Positions 35,253 through 43,566 of a DNA stretch of 54,893 bases are shown here, piece after piece. The stretch comes from Oscillospiraceae bacterium. GTDB lineage: Bacteria; Bacillota; Clostridia; Oscillospirales; Ruminococcaceae. Numbering within the stretch: the stretch's first letter is position 1; the number at the start of each line of letters is the position of its first letter. Location: the NCBI GenBank assembly GCA_018110925.1, contig JAGAZJ010000021.1, positions 1 through 54,893 of the forward strand. The letters are read 5' to 3'. The notes under the pieces are model-generated. The model did no database searches. It was given only the letters and a program-made list of their open reading frames with translations, and was not told the DNA's origin. The position numbers and the translations under genes were made by a program.

Positions 35253-35618
35253 ATGAAACTTAACCTGAGTGAAATGAAGCTTATGGAGATCATATGGGAT
35301 AAAGAGCCGGTGCGCTCGGGGGAACTGGTAAGATTGTCTGAGCAGAAGCTTGGCTGGAAAAAATCTACGATGTACACTGTGCTCAAACATCTTACGGAAA
35401 AGTCTGCTGCCAATAATTCCGAAGGAGTAGTGACCGCTCTTGTAAAAAGAAATGAACAAATGAATGCACAGTCGGAGAACATACTGGAACGATCGTTCAA
35501 CGGTTCACTGCCGTTATTTCTAACTGCTTTTTTCAATGATAAAAAGCTCTCTCCTGCCGAGGCAAAGGAGTTAAAAGAACTTATAGACCGCTATACGGAG
35601 GCAAATGATGATATTTGA
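35253..35618 (+). CDS. blaI: BlaI/MecI/CopY family transcriptional repressor
   Basis: A 121-residue winged-helix repressor (LNLSEMKLMEIIWDKEPVRS, then KSTMYTVLKHL as recognition helix) with a short C-terminal dimerisation helix pair. The ATG at 35253 is six bases after GAGG. It overlaps the BlaR1 gene by 11 bases, the standard gene pair in which the BlaR1 sensor-protease relieves BlaI repression after an envelope signal. Twin operators upstream fit autoregulation. No beta-lactamase gene is adjacent, so the pair either controls only itself here or acts on distant genes. A cleavage site cannot be named with confidence. Confidence 0.88.
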   Translation: MKLNLSEMKLMEIIWDKEPVRSGELVRLSEQKLGWKKSTMYTVLKHLTEKSAANNSEGVVTALVKRNEQMNAQSENILERSFNGSLPLFLTAFFNDKKLSPAEAKELKELIDRYTEANDDI

Positions 35619-38600
35619 AACAGTAGTCAATATGAGTATCACTGCGGCATATATCTGTGCGGCTGTGTTTGTTCTTCGCTTTTTCATGAAAAAACTGCCG
35701 TCAAAATACTCCTATATCCTGTGTCTGATACCGTTTATACGTCTCCTTATACCGGTGAGCATCGGGTCTGTACTCAGTATTTTCAACATTGTCGATCTGC
35801 CGCAGATGCCTGATATGAACGATAGTATTGTTATTAGCGAACCGGCATCCGAACAATGGCAGGCAGATACGAAGATCGTTCAGCAAAACGAACAATCTCA
35901 GCCAAAGAGATATTTAAAGCCGCAGGAACAGAGCAATGCGCCAAATGATGAAAGATTTCCTGATCATACATCAAACGTTCGGTACGAAAAAGAAGAAACA
36001 GCGCCAAAAGAAAAAATGTCACTATCGGACATACTGTTTGGTTTGTGGGTCTGTGGCATGGCAATACTTTTTATGCACAGCACAGTCAGTGTTATAAGAC
36101 TTAAAAAGCGCCTGACAGGCTCGTCATTTCCGTTGCGTGACAATATCATGGTCTGTTCCGATACAGACACACCGTTCGTATTTGGTATAATCAAGCCGAA
36201 GATATATCTTCCGCAAAGTATCGGAAAAGAGGATGTGCCATTTGTGATAGCCCATGAGAATATTCATATACAAAGGGCTGATTATATAATCAAGCCGCTT
36301 GCATACGCCATTATGTGCGTACACTGGTTCAATCCCTTTCTTTGGATAATGTTCCGGTTATTGGAATGTGATATGGAACGGTCATGCGATGAAGCAGCCC
36401 TTATGCAACTTGGAAGCGATGCCAGAAAAGGTTATGCCCAAGCTCTTCTGAATATTTCAGTGAAAAAGAGCAGCCTGTCAGGAGGGAAACTTGTATCCTT
36501 CGGCAATAACAGTGTTAGACAGCGCATAAAGAATATACTCAGAAACAAGCAATACGGGATAGCCGCCACTGTAATCGCCTTGATGATCATAACTGTATCA
36601 TGCGTATGTATGCTAACTGACCCGAAAAAGAACGACCTGTTCAGCAAGGACATAACATCAGCCTGCATCGGTATATACAATGTGGAGGGCGGCAAGCCCG
36701 GCGGATACGAAGCCGTGACAGTTGACGTCAACGAGATAAAGGAAATTCTTACTGACCTTGATCCCGTTAAGGTTGAAGGATGCCCCGAACTTCCCCGTCA
36801 GTATACCGAAATATCCGCAGAACTTGAAAACAGTGATGACAGTGTTTACAGAATAAGACTTTTATCCCCTGTTTATACAAACGATATATCCCTTTACAGA
36901 TATGATTCGGATAACAATAACGAACGGACCGTATACGAGAAGTTCATGACAGTGGAAGAACGCAATTCCGGCACGGTCATGACAAGTTATTATGAACTCT
37001 CCGATAATGACTATGATAGGCTGATGACATACCTGACAAAAAAAGCAGAGGTGTTCCCCGAAGGCACTTACAGACTTTCAGACCATTCATACCGTGCAGT
37101 TGTCAAGAAAAACGGTAGCAGTAATGACCTGTACATTGTCATTCCGAACGGGCACTCTCCTGACATCAGGTATTATCAGGCTGAAAGCCTTGCATACGGT
37201 ATGCTGCTTGCCTGCACAAACCGATCTGAAGATCGTGACGATACTGCGATTTTCTTTGAATGTACAGGCAACAATAAATTCAGTATGCACACAAATTTCT
37301 ACTCCTCCCTGTCAATAGCAGGAGAATTTGAACACACAACCGCTATTACCGACTTGGATAGCGTAAGCAGTGTGACCCAACCCGATAATATCACCTATTC
37401 TCTCCTGAACGATTTTTTACGCCATTTTGAAAACTATTCAGACCTCTACTCTCTCGGAGCATCCGATGTATATATAGACCAACCGTTTTTCATGTCGGAC
37501 AGCGATGGTAATATGACCGCCAGAACAAATCTTTGGGTACGATTCTATGATGGACACGGAAAAATGCTACCTGTTTATTATGACAATATAACAGGCAAAT
37601 GGCATCGCTCAGGAGAATTCGCAGATGTTGCAAGCATCAACACATTTGGGCGACGGCTTCCGGAACACAGCTTTGAGACAGAAGCAAAACTCGCCTATGC
37701 AAAAGAAATGCCGAAATTACGGGATAAGTTTCAGACATCAAAGCTTTCCGACCCGGAAACAGGAGTGATGCAATATATTGACACTGTATACATATCAAAG
37801 CCTGTTATATCAGACAATGGCTATAGTGTAAACGCATATGTGGATCTGATATTTGAAAGCAAAGATCTTGTCTGGAGAGATCAGTTAGTCTTCATGGAGA
37901 ATTCCTATGACTTTTCAGATACCGCCATGTATTGGGGACATCCGAGAGGAACGGGCAATCCGGTACACAAAAAAGACGAATATGAGTATTCTACCGAGGG
38001 AATGACAAAGATAAGCTTTGACGGCAGAGAACTTGAGGATGTTTTCCTTTGCAGTGAATTTGGCATCAAATATCTGATGAGTATGTTCGGCAGAGGTGAA
38101 GTTCATCCTGAAAACTACATAGCAGATGAAAGATTTGTTGAGATAGCAACGATGCTTGACGAAAAAAACAAGCGACGGGTCATAGACGGAGCAGCCGTTA
38201 TCCCTGAATATAACAGCATCGCAAGTCAAACTGTAATTCCCGCCGAAAACACGGATATCTATGCCTATGTTATGGATTTTTCAGTAACACTGGCAGAGCC
38301 TGACAGAATACTTGAGAAGAGCGACGGATACAGCTATTATTTTGAAACGCAGACAATAAACGGAAAAAGGCGCATCGTCAAGTTCTATGAGCTTTGGGGA
38401 ACAAGCAGGGATCTTCTTGATAAATCCGGCGGAAAAACAGCCGAGCTTGATTTCTCGGAAGTGGACACTGAGCTGTATCTGAGATATCTCAACGGCGAGA
38501 TAAGTCCATATCAGAACAGGACGCTTATTAAAAGCTCTGATAAAACCAATAAAGGGAGCGACTGGGATGTACATCTGCGAAAAGATAGCGAAAGCAATAT

Positions 38601-38928
38601 CAGCATGAAATTATACATATCCCAGACAGGCAATGCCGAGATATACACTGATAACTATTTCTTCCTGCAATACTACGATCTGAATACAGGCAAATGGGAA
38701 AACGTTGAGGAGATATCCTACAATGACAATATAACATGGTCAGATGAGCCTATATCCATACCGACAGACGGCAGTGAACTGCTGCTCGACATCAACTGGA
38801 AAGATCTGTACGGCGTTCTGCCCGAAGGACACTGGCGCATCGCCAAACGCCTGTCAGACGGCAAGGGCTATCCTGAAACGATCTATAACTATTATCTTGA
38901 ATTCTATACGGATAAGCCTGAGACGTAA
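35608..38928 (+). CDS. BlaR1-type M56 sensor metallopeptidase with very large C-terminal region
   Basis: A membrane zinc peptidase, 1106 residues, about twice the length of BlaR1/MecR1. Four membrane segments lie near 10-28, 38-62, 141-163 and 316-336 (counted from ATG 35605). The M56 signature HENIH (217-221) with RAD and the downstream ECDMERSCDEAA form the zinc site on the cytoplasmic side. The 770 residues after helix 4 face outward and lack the SxxK and SxN motifs of a penicillin-binding sensor; instead they seem to be repeated beta-rich modules, the last of which (about 1000-1107, ending LPEGHWRIAKRLSDGKGYPE) resembles bacterial Ig-like domains seen in related Clostridia proteins. ATG 35608 is six bases after GGAGG. 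Base composition is more AT-rich than in flanking genes. The ligand is unknown. Confidence 0.85.
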   Translation: MIFETVVNMSITAAYICAAVFVLRFFMKKLPSKYSYILCLIPFIRLLIPVSIGSVLSIFNIVDLPQMPDMNDSIVISEPASEQWQADTKIVQQNEQSQPKRYLKPQEQSNAPNDERFPDHTSNVRYEKEETAPKEKMSLSDILFGLWVCGMAILFMHSTVSVIRLKKRLTGSSFPLRDNIMVCSDTDTPFVFGIIKPKIYLPQSIGKEDVPFVIAHENIHIQRADYIIKPLAYAIMCVHWFNPFLWIMFRLLECDMERSCDEAALMQLGSDARKGYAQALLNISVKKSSLSGGKLVSFGNNSVRQRIKNILRNKQYGIAATVIALMIITVSCVCMLTDPKKNDLFSKDITSACIGIYNVEGGKPGGYEAVTVDVNEIKEILTDLDPVKVEGCPELPRQYTEISAELENSDDSVYRIRLLSPVYTNDISLYRYDSDNNNERTVYEKFMTVEERNSGTVMTSYYELSDNDYDRLMTYLTKKAEVFPEGTYRLSDHSYRAVVKKNGSSNDLYIVIPNGHSPDIRYYQAESLAYGMLLACTNRSEDRDDTAIFFECTGNNKFSMHTNFYSSLSIAGEFEHTTAITDLDSVSSVTQPDNITYSLLNDFLRHFENYSDLYSLGASDVYIDQPFFMSDSDGNMTARTNLWVRFYDGHGKMLPVYYDNITGKWHRSGEFADVASINTFGRRLPEHSFETEAKLAYAKEMPKLRDKFQTSKLSDPETGVMQYIDTVYISKPVISDNGYSVNAYVDLIFESKDLVWRDQLVFMENSYDFSDTAMYWGHPRGTGNPVHKKDEYEYSTEGMTKISFDGRELEDVFLCSEFGIKYLMSMFGRGEVHPENYIADERFVEIATMLDEKNKRRVIDGAAVIPEYNSIASQTVIPAENTDIYAYVMDFSVTLAEPDRILEKSDGYSYYFETQTINGKRRIVKFYELWGTSRDLLDKSGGKTAELDFSEVDTELYLRYLNGEISPYQNRTLIKSSDKTNKGSDWDVHLRKDSESNISMKLYISQTGNAEIYTDNYFFLQYYDLNTGKWENVEEISYNDNITWSDEPISIPTDGSELLLDINWKDLYGVLPEGHWRIAKRLSDGKGYPETIYNYYLEFYTDKPET

Positions 38929-38957
38929 AACGAAGCGGTCGTAAATCTGGTTAAAAA

Positions 38958-39005
38958 ATCCCCCTCAAAGCACTTACGAAAAATCGTATCCGCTTTGAGG
39001 GGGAT
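38958..39005 (-). terminator. Terminator of the partner-switching operon
   Basis: ATCCCCCTCAAAGC / GCTTTGAGGGGGAT form a perfect 14-pair stem; the 20-base loop holds a further TACGA/TCGTA hairpin. Read on the minus strand it is followed by TTTTTT, so it ends the STAS-kinase operon; the plus strand lacks a T tract, though it may still limit blaR1 read-through. Confidence 0.8.
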
Positions 39006-39020
39006 CATGTAATCAAGATA

Positions 39021-40175
39021 TCACAGTGCAAGGTCACTGACCCTTGAACAAAGGTCGGCCAGTCCCTCCTTGGCGTGCTTTATGCGCAGTCTGCCGAGGT
39101 CCGTGCCTTTAAGATCCGATGACAGGATGATATACAGAAACCGCACATACGCCAGTATCCTTATCTTATCCTCCGCCTTTCGGATTATCGCCTCGTCCTC
39201 GCTGCCCAGATAAAGACGTATGACCCTGTTCCATATATGCCTTGACATCTCAGACGTAATGCCCAGAAAAGCCATGCTGTTGCCCGGGTCATCCTCAAGA
39301 AACTGCATATACGTCACGTACAGCGCCTGCAAGTCGAATATAGGCTGACCCTTGCTCATTGTGTCCATATCAATAAGCATCATCTCGCCATCGCACATCA
39401 TCACGTTTTTCATCTGCAGATCGCCGTGAATGAACTTGTCGTCATAGGGCAGTGCGGATATCATCTTTTTCAGCCTGTCGTGCATCTCATCGCCTATCTC
39501 ATCCTTCATGAATTCAAGATAGTGCCAGAATCTCCCGCTCGCCGTGGGCAGAGCCACGCCATAGGCTCTCAGGCTGTGTATCTGCCTGATAAACGCCACA
39601 TACTTTCCGATTATATCATCCGCCTGTTCGGGGTGCTTTATTATGATGTCGTTGAGTGTCTCAGACCTGAACAGCTCATAGACCGCCCCGTATGAATCCC
39701 CCACACGCACCATGTCATAGGATATTGCGGTGGGTATGCCCTTGACAAAAGCCGTCTTCGCCTTCTGCTGTTCATTCTCTATGATGTCCACGGAGCAGCC
39801 CGGCTCATATACCTTTACTATGGTTTCTTCGTCAAGACGGTAGACAGTACCGTAAAAGCCCTTGCCTATGACCTCACAGCCCTCAACAGAGAGTTCCCTC
39901 AGACGCTTTTTCACATCAAAAAGCTCTGTGAAGCCCGTAGTGCTCAGTATGTCATACACGCCCTCGGACACTTCAGTTATGGCAAGAGACTGTGAGAAGC
40001 GCTTGCGTATCTTCATTAACACACGAAGTCCCGCGCTGGAGATGTATGTGAGCTCCGATGCGTCTATATCGGGACGGTCTGTGCCGTGCGCATCTATCTC
40101 GGACATAAGTTCCTTTTCGGTCTCGGCAGCATTGGATATATCTATCCTTCCGCTCAGCTTTAAGGTATAACCCAT
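39021..40175 (-). CDS. STAS domain fused to an APH-type kinase domain
   Basis: A 384-residue fusion. Residues 1-95 form a STAS (anti-anti-sigma) domain with the phospho-acceptor motif TYISSAGLRVL (Ser46/Ser47). Residues 100-384 are an aminoglycoside-phosphotransferase/choline-kinase-like domain: glycine-rich IGKGFYGTVY, Lys121 in VKVYE, catalytic HGD (250-252) in FIHGDLQMKN and metal-binding LIDMD (Asp269). Kinases of this type include the TIGR02172 family, as I recall it. AAGGAG precedes the ATG, 13 bases after the SpoIIE gene. As last gene of the cluster it may phosphorylate a partner or be controlled by STAS phosphorylation. This domain pair is outside the textbook RsbV-RsbW-RsbU scheme. 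Substrate unknown. Confidence 0.85.
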   Translation of the reverse strand: MGYTLKLSGRIDISNAAETEKELMSEIDAHGTDRPDIDASELTYISSAGLRVLMKIRKRFSQSLAITEVSEGVYDILSTTGFTELFDVKKRLRELSVEGCEVIGKGFYGTVYRLDEETIVKVYEPGCSVDIIENEQQKAKTAFVKGIPTAISYDMVRVGDSYGAVYELFRSETLNDIIIKHPEQADDIIGKYVAFIRQIHSLRAYGVALPTASGRFWHYLEFMKDEIGDEMHDRLKKMISALPYDDKFIHGDLQMKNVMMCDGEMMLIDMDTMSKGQPIFDLQALYVTYMQFLEDDPGNSMAFLGITSEMSRHIWNRVIRLYLGSEDEAIIRKAEDKIRILAYVRFLYIILSSDLKGTDLGRLRIKHAKEGLADLCSRVSDLAL

Positions 40176-40188
40176 ATGTCATGTCTCC

Positions 40189-42342
40189 TTATCTGTGTCT
40201 TACGAACGCCAGCATGGTCAGATCATCGAACTGCGGCGCTTCACCCACAAAGTCGTCCACAGACTGCTTAACATTAACGAGAAGCTCCTTGGGCTCGGCA
40301 TCCTTTACGGCGTTGAGCGCTGTGAGCATCCTGTCCGTGCCGAAAAGCTCATTTTCCGAATTTGTAGCCTCGGGCACGCCGTCAGTATAAAGGAACAAAG
40401 CTCCGCCGTGATCTATGGTGAATTCGTATTCCTTGTATCTCACGCCCTCCATGCCGCCGACCACAAATCCATGCTTGTCCTTGAGCAGTTCAAAGCCGCC
40501 GTCAGCCGACTTTATAACGGGATACTCATGACCTGCGTTTGCCGCAGTGACCTTGCCTGTGGATATCTCCATAATGCCCAGCCATACGGTGACGAACATT
40601 TCCTCCTCATTGTTCTTGCATATAACGGTGTTTGTCTGTTCAAGCACCTTTGCGGGGGATATGCCCATGTTCGCAAAATTGTTGACGAGTATCTTTGACA
40701 TCATCATGAACAGTGCCGCAGGCACACCCTTGCCGGATACATCTGCCATCACCATGCACAGATGGTCGTCGTCTATGAGGAAGAAGTCGTAGAAATCTCC
40801 GCCGACCTCCTTTGCGGGGGTCATGGTCGCATAGAGATCGAATTCCGGTCTTTCGGGGAACGGCGGGAATATATTCGGGAGCATATCCGCCTGTATCTTG
40901 TTTGCAAGTTCAAGCTCCGTGCCGATACGTTCCTTTTCTTTGGTTATCTCGGTTATCTCGGTGATATACTGCCTGGTGCGGTCTGACAGCGTTTTGAAGG
41001 ACTCTGCCAACACCTGTATCTCGTCGCCCGTGCGGTATATCTCATCCATCTCGAATTCTCCGCCTGCCGCCTTTATGCGGTCGAGCCTTGCCGTCATATG
41101 CTCTATGGGTCTGACTATCCTGTTGGCAACGAACAGTGCGGCGGCTGAACCCAGTATCATGACCAACAGTATCATAACCAGTGTGGTCTTCTCCGTGCGT
41201 TTCACGCCCGTTTCAAATTTGTCGGTCGCTTCATCGTTTATCCTGCTGTACTCGTCGAGCATCTGCTTTGTGGGCTGTTCGGTGATCTCCTTGTCCACCA
41301 CTGTGATGACAGACCAGCCGACTGTTTTCATAGGTGAGCCGCACATATAGTAGTCCCTGCCGTTTATCGTAACGAGTGAGAGACCCGTCGGCTCTGAAAG
41401 CGACCTGCTGACCAGCTCCGCAAGATCCTTGTTGTCGGATTTGGTAAGATCCTCTGCCTCGGCTGAGACCTTTATATCGAATATCCCGTTGTCCTCGGGA
41501 GCGAATATGACCTGTCCCCTGTCGCTGACAACACAGCTGAAACCTGCCGCATCCTTTGACTTCACGATCTCATCCATATTGTCTATGGTCACATCTATGC
41601 CGACAACGGCAACAAGCTTTCCGTCAACTGTCACGGGGGCTGAACAGGTTATGCATATTCCGTCGGTATATGTGTCGTTTTCAAGACCTGTAAAGTATAT
41701 GTCCCCTGCTTCAACAGCACCCTTGTACCACGGTCTTTCACGCACGGGAAAGGGTATCAGTCTGCCGCTCTCGTCGTATTTGTCGGATGACATATCATTG
41801 ACGGCTATATGAGTGCCGTCTGCGAGACCTATATAGCAGGATCCCACATTGGAGGAATTGTTGTACATTGCTATCATGAGGTTGTTCATATGAGAGGCGA
41901 TGCCCAGATACTCGGAATTCGCATAGTCAACGCCCTGCTCATACAGCACCTGAGCCGTGACTTTGCCGTCATCGGCAGGGTCAGGCAGGCTGAAAGCCGC
42001 AGGGACGATGATGTCTCTTTTCTCAAACAGGTCTTCTGCGACCGATCTCATCAGCTTTATATTCTCGACGACCTCCAGGAAATCATCATCGGCTATCTTA
42101 GCCCGCATAGTTGTGCTTTGCTGCATAGTACCCTCTACGGTTGCGTGCATGGTAGCTTCTGAGACCTGTGTTATGGAACGTTCCTGCTCTACTCTCGCTC
42201 CACCCACCACATCAGAAAGGGCGTTGCTCTGGAACACGGACATCCCGCCGAAAACTCCCGTCAGCACCAGCAGGAAAACAAGCACAAGATTGATTATCTT
42301 CTGCTGAAGGCCTCCGAAAGTGATACCGTACTTTTTGAACAT
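40189..42342 (-). CDS. Cache-HAMP-SpoIIE (PP2C) sensor phosphatase
   Basis: A 717-residue membrane sensor that should dephosphorylate the STAS protein of this cluster. It has a first helix near 16-36, an outside sensor of the double Cache type (RLIPFPVRERPWYKGAVEAG and GKLVAVVGIDVTIDNM are characteristic), a second helix near 385-405, a HAMP linker, a short coiled coil and a PP2C-type SpoIIE domain from about 500, with GGDFYDFF and MADVSGKGVPAALFM supplying the metal-binding aspartates, then NAGHEYP and YTDGVPEA. The ligand of the Cache domain would set the output of the whole module. GAGGTGATG lies before the ATG, six bases after the RsbW-like gene. Confidence 0.92.
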   Translation of the reverse strand: MFKKYGITFGGLQQKIINLVLVFLLVLTGVFGGMSVFQSNALSDVVGGARVEQERSITQVSEATMHATVEGTMQQSTTMRAKIADDDFLEVVENIKLMRSVAEDLFEKRDIIVPAAFSLPDPADDGKVTAQVLYEQGVDYANSEYLGIASHMNNLMIAMYNNSSNVGSCYIGLADGTHIAVNDMSSDKYDESGRLIPFPVRERPWYKGAVEAGDIYFTGLENDTYTDGICITCSAPVTVDGKLVAVVGIDVTIDNMDEIVKSKDAAGFSCVVSDRGQVIFAPEDNGIFDIKVSAEAEDLTKSDNKDLAELVSRSLSEPTGLSLVTINGRDYYMCGSPMKTVGWSVITVVDKEITEQPTKQMLDEYSRINDEATDKFETGVKRTEKTTLVMILLVMILGSAAALFVANRIVRPIEHMTARLDRIKAAGGEFEMDEIYRTGDEIQVLAESFKTLSDRTRQYITEITEITKEKERIGTELELANKIQADMLPNIFPPFPERPEFDLYATMTPAKEVGGDFYDFFLIDDDHLCMVMADVSGKGVPAALFMMMSKILVNNFANMGISPAKVLEQTNTVICKNNEEEMFVTVWLGIMEISTGKVTAANAGHEYPVIKSADGGFELLKDKHGFVVGGMEGVRYKEYEFTIDHGGALFLYTDGVPEATNSENELFGTDRMLTALNAVKDAEPKELLVNVKQSVDDFVGEAPQFDDLTMLAFVRHR

Positions 42343-42348
42343 CTCACA

Positions 42349-42765
42349 TCACCTCGCACCGAGCGCCTTCTTTATCGTCAGTATATTGTGTCCGTCACGG
42401 TATTCATACGATACATCGTCCATGCTTTTCTTCACCATGAATATGCCAAGTCCGCCGATCTGCCTTTCCTCTGCGGAGAGGGTCACATCGGGGTCTTCCT
42501 TTTTAAGAGGATCATAGGGAACACCGTGATCAATAAAGGTGATGTCCACCACAGACGGATCCCCGGAGACATCCACCCTTACCTTTGCGGGACCTACATC
42601 GGGCTTATAGGCATAGTGGGCGATATTCACAAATATCTCCTCCACTGCGATATCCACCTGCATCTGTATCTTCATGGGGCAGTCAACTGCCTCAAGCTGT
42701 GCATCTACAAACTCGGTCACCTTGTCAAGGTTTTCTACCAGTGCGTCAATGATCAGTTCTTTCAT
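42349..42765 (-). CDS. RsbW/SpoIIAB-like anti-sigma serine kinase
   Basis: A 138-residue GHKL-type ATPase. The N-box EEIFVNIAHYAY (Glu43, Asn47), the G1 box DHGVPYDP and the G2 box IGGLGIFMVKK bind ATP and magnesium. Proteins of this type phosphorylate a STAS partner on Ser and bind either it or a sigma factor. There is no sigma factor gene nearby, so the output may be a distant sigma factor or another target. AGGAGAG precedes the ATG. It is second in the operon, between the STAS gene and the SpoIIE phosphatase. Confidence 0.9.
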   Translation of the reverse strand: MKELIIDALVENLDKVTEFVDAQLEAVDCPMKIQMQVDIAVEEIFVNIAHYAYKPDVGPAKVRVDVSGDPSVVDITFIDHGVPYDPLKKEDPDVTLSAEERQIGGLGIFMVKKSMDDVSYEYRDGHNILTIKKALGAR

Positions 42766-42787
42766 AGCTCTCTCCTGTTACACAAAC

Positions 42788-42819
42788 GGCTGTTCATCAC
42801 ATAAATGCAACAAACAGCC
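42788..42819 (-). promoter_or_regulatory. Hairpin between the STAS and RsbW-like genes
   Basis: On the minus strand GGCTGTT and AACAGCC pair perfectly around an 18-base loop, just upstream of the AGGAGAG of the RsbW-like gene. No T tract follows, so it is not a normal terminator; it may protect or process the message and set the ratio of STAS to kinase. The remaining bases of this 129-base gap show no gene. Confidence 0.4.
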
Positions 42820-42894
42820 CCCTTCGTTTTGTTTAATTGGCTACACCCGTCCACAGCTCCGTCCCCCACGGGCGGTGATGTACGGCGCACATTC

Positions 42895-43194
42895 TCATTC
42901 GATATCAAGGATATCGGAGAAGCCTGTTACCTCAAATATCTCCATTATCTCAGAGCTTACGTTAGTGAGCTTCATGGAGCCCTGCTTCGTCATTATCTTC
43001 TGAGCGGACAGAAGAACTCTCAGACCTGCGGAGGAGATATACTCCACCTTTGAAAAATCAAGGATCAGCTCGGATACACTCGCAAGAGAATCCTTTATCT
43101 CATTTTCAAAGTCGGGTGCGGTAGTGGTATCGATCCTTCCCGATGCCTCAACGGTAAGAGTTCTTTCTTCAAGTTTCTTGGTTATTTTAAGCAT
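42895..43194 (-). CDS. STAS domain anti-anti-sigma factor (RsbV/SpoIIAA-like)
   Basis: A 99-residue single STAS domain. VEASGRIDTTTAPDFE is the usual first half and YISSAGLRVLLSAQK carries the serine phosphorylated by the RsbW-type kinase. It should bind the kinase when unphosphorylated and be reset by the SpoIIE phosphatase encoded two genes downstream. The ATG at 43194 follows AAAGGA; an upstream start has no site. It is the first gene of the operon, behind a TTGCAA/TATAAT promoter, and may be made in excess of the later proteins. Confidence 0.92.
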   Translation of the reverse strand: MLKITKKLEERTLTVEASGRIDTTTAPDFENEIKDSLASVSELILDFSKVEYISSAGLRVLLSAQKIMTKQGSMKLTNVSSEIMEIFEVTGFSDILDIE

Positions 43195-43300
43195 ATCCTG
43201 TCGTCCTTTCGTATCTTTGTGACAGAGCATATCCGTATGTCATACAAAACAGCTCCCTGTCGGCATTCCATCTGAACGCTGATGCTCTGACCCCGACCCC

Positions 43301-43329
43301 ATTATAACACATTATTTTTATTTTTGCAA
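43301..43329 (-). promoter_or_regulatory. Promoter of the partner-switching operon
   Basis: TTGCAA and TATAAT on the minus strand with a 17-base spacer, leaving a leader of about 100 bases before the STAS gene. Just upstream (about 43336-43366) an imperfect GC stem followed by TTTTTT on the minus strand looks like an insulating terminator. Confidence 0.65.
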
Positions 43330-43437
43330 TAGGTTTGGCAAAAAAGCCCGCAGAAATCGGTTGCCGGCACATTCCACAGTGGAACTTGATTTGAAGAGCG
43401 ACTGTAAAAAAAGCCGCAACATAACAGAAAAAAACAC

Positions 43438-43466
43438 TTGACAAATCCGAAGATTTATGGTATATT
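43438..43466 (+). promoter_or_regulatory. Promoter of the carbamoyltransferase gene
   Basis: TTGACA (43438-43443) and TATATT (43461-43466), spacer 17. The predicted start near 43473 gives a 94-base leader. Confidence 0.75.
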
Positions 43467-43490
43467 AGAACATATTTTCAATGAGATGAC

Positions 43491-43511
43491 AGCCGCATTG
43501 ACGGCTTTTTT
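43491..43511 (+). promoter_or_regulatory. Terminator-like hairpin in the carbamoyltransferase leader
   Basis: AGCCG / CGGCT form a five-pair stem with a six-base loop, followed by TTTTTT, about 18 bases after the predicted transcript start and 55 bases before the ribosome binding site. Such a short stem is a weak terminator, suggesting transcription attenuation rather than full stop. Confidence 0.4.
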
Positions 43512-43566
43512 ATTTTCTCGGACTGCCCTGCTCTTTGCACGAAGGTCAGTCGGAACGGAGGTATGT

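Noticed and set aside
38958-39005. Terminator of blaR1 on the plus strand
   Set aside because: The T tract is only on the minus strand, so the hairpin is assigned to the STAS-kinase operon.
43438-43566. N-terminal extension of the carbamoyltransferase
   Set aside because: It would start at the -35 box; ATG 43567 has GGAGG at the right distance and gives the normal family length.
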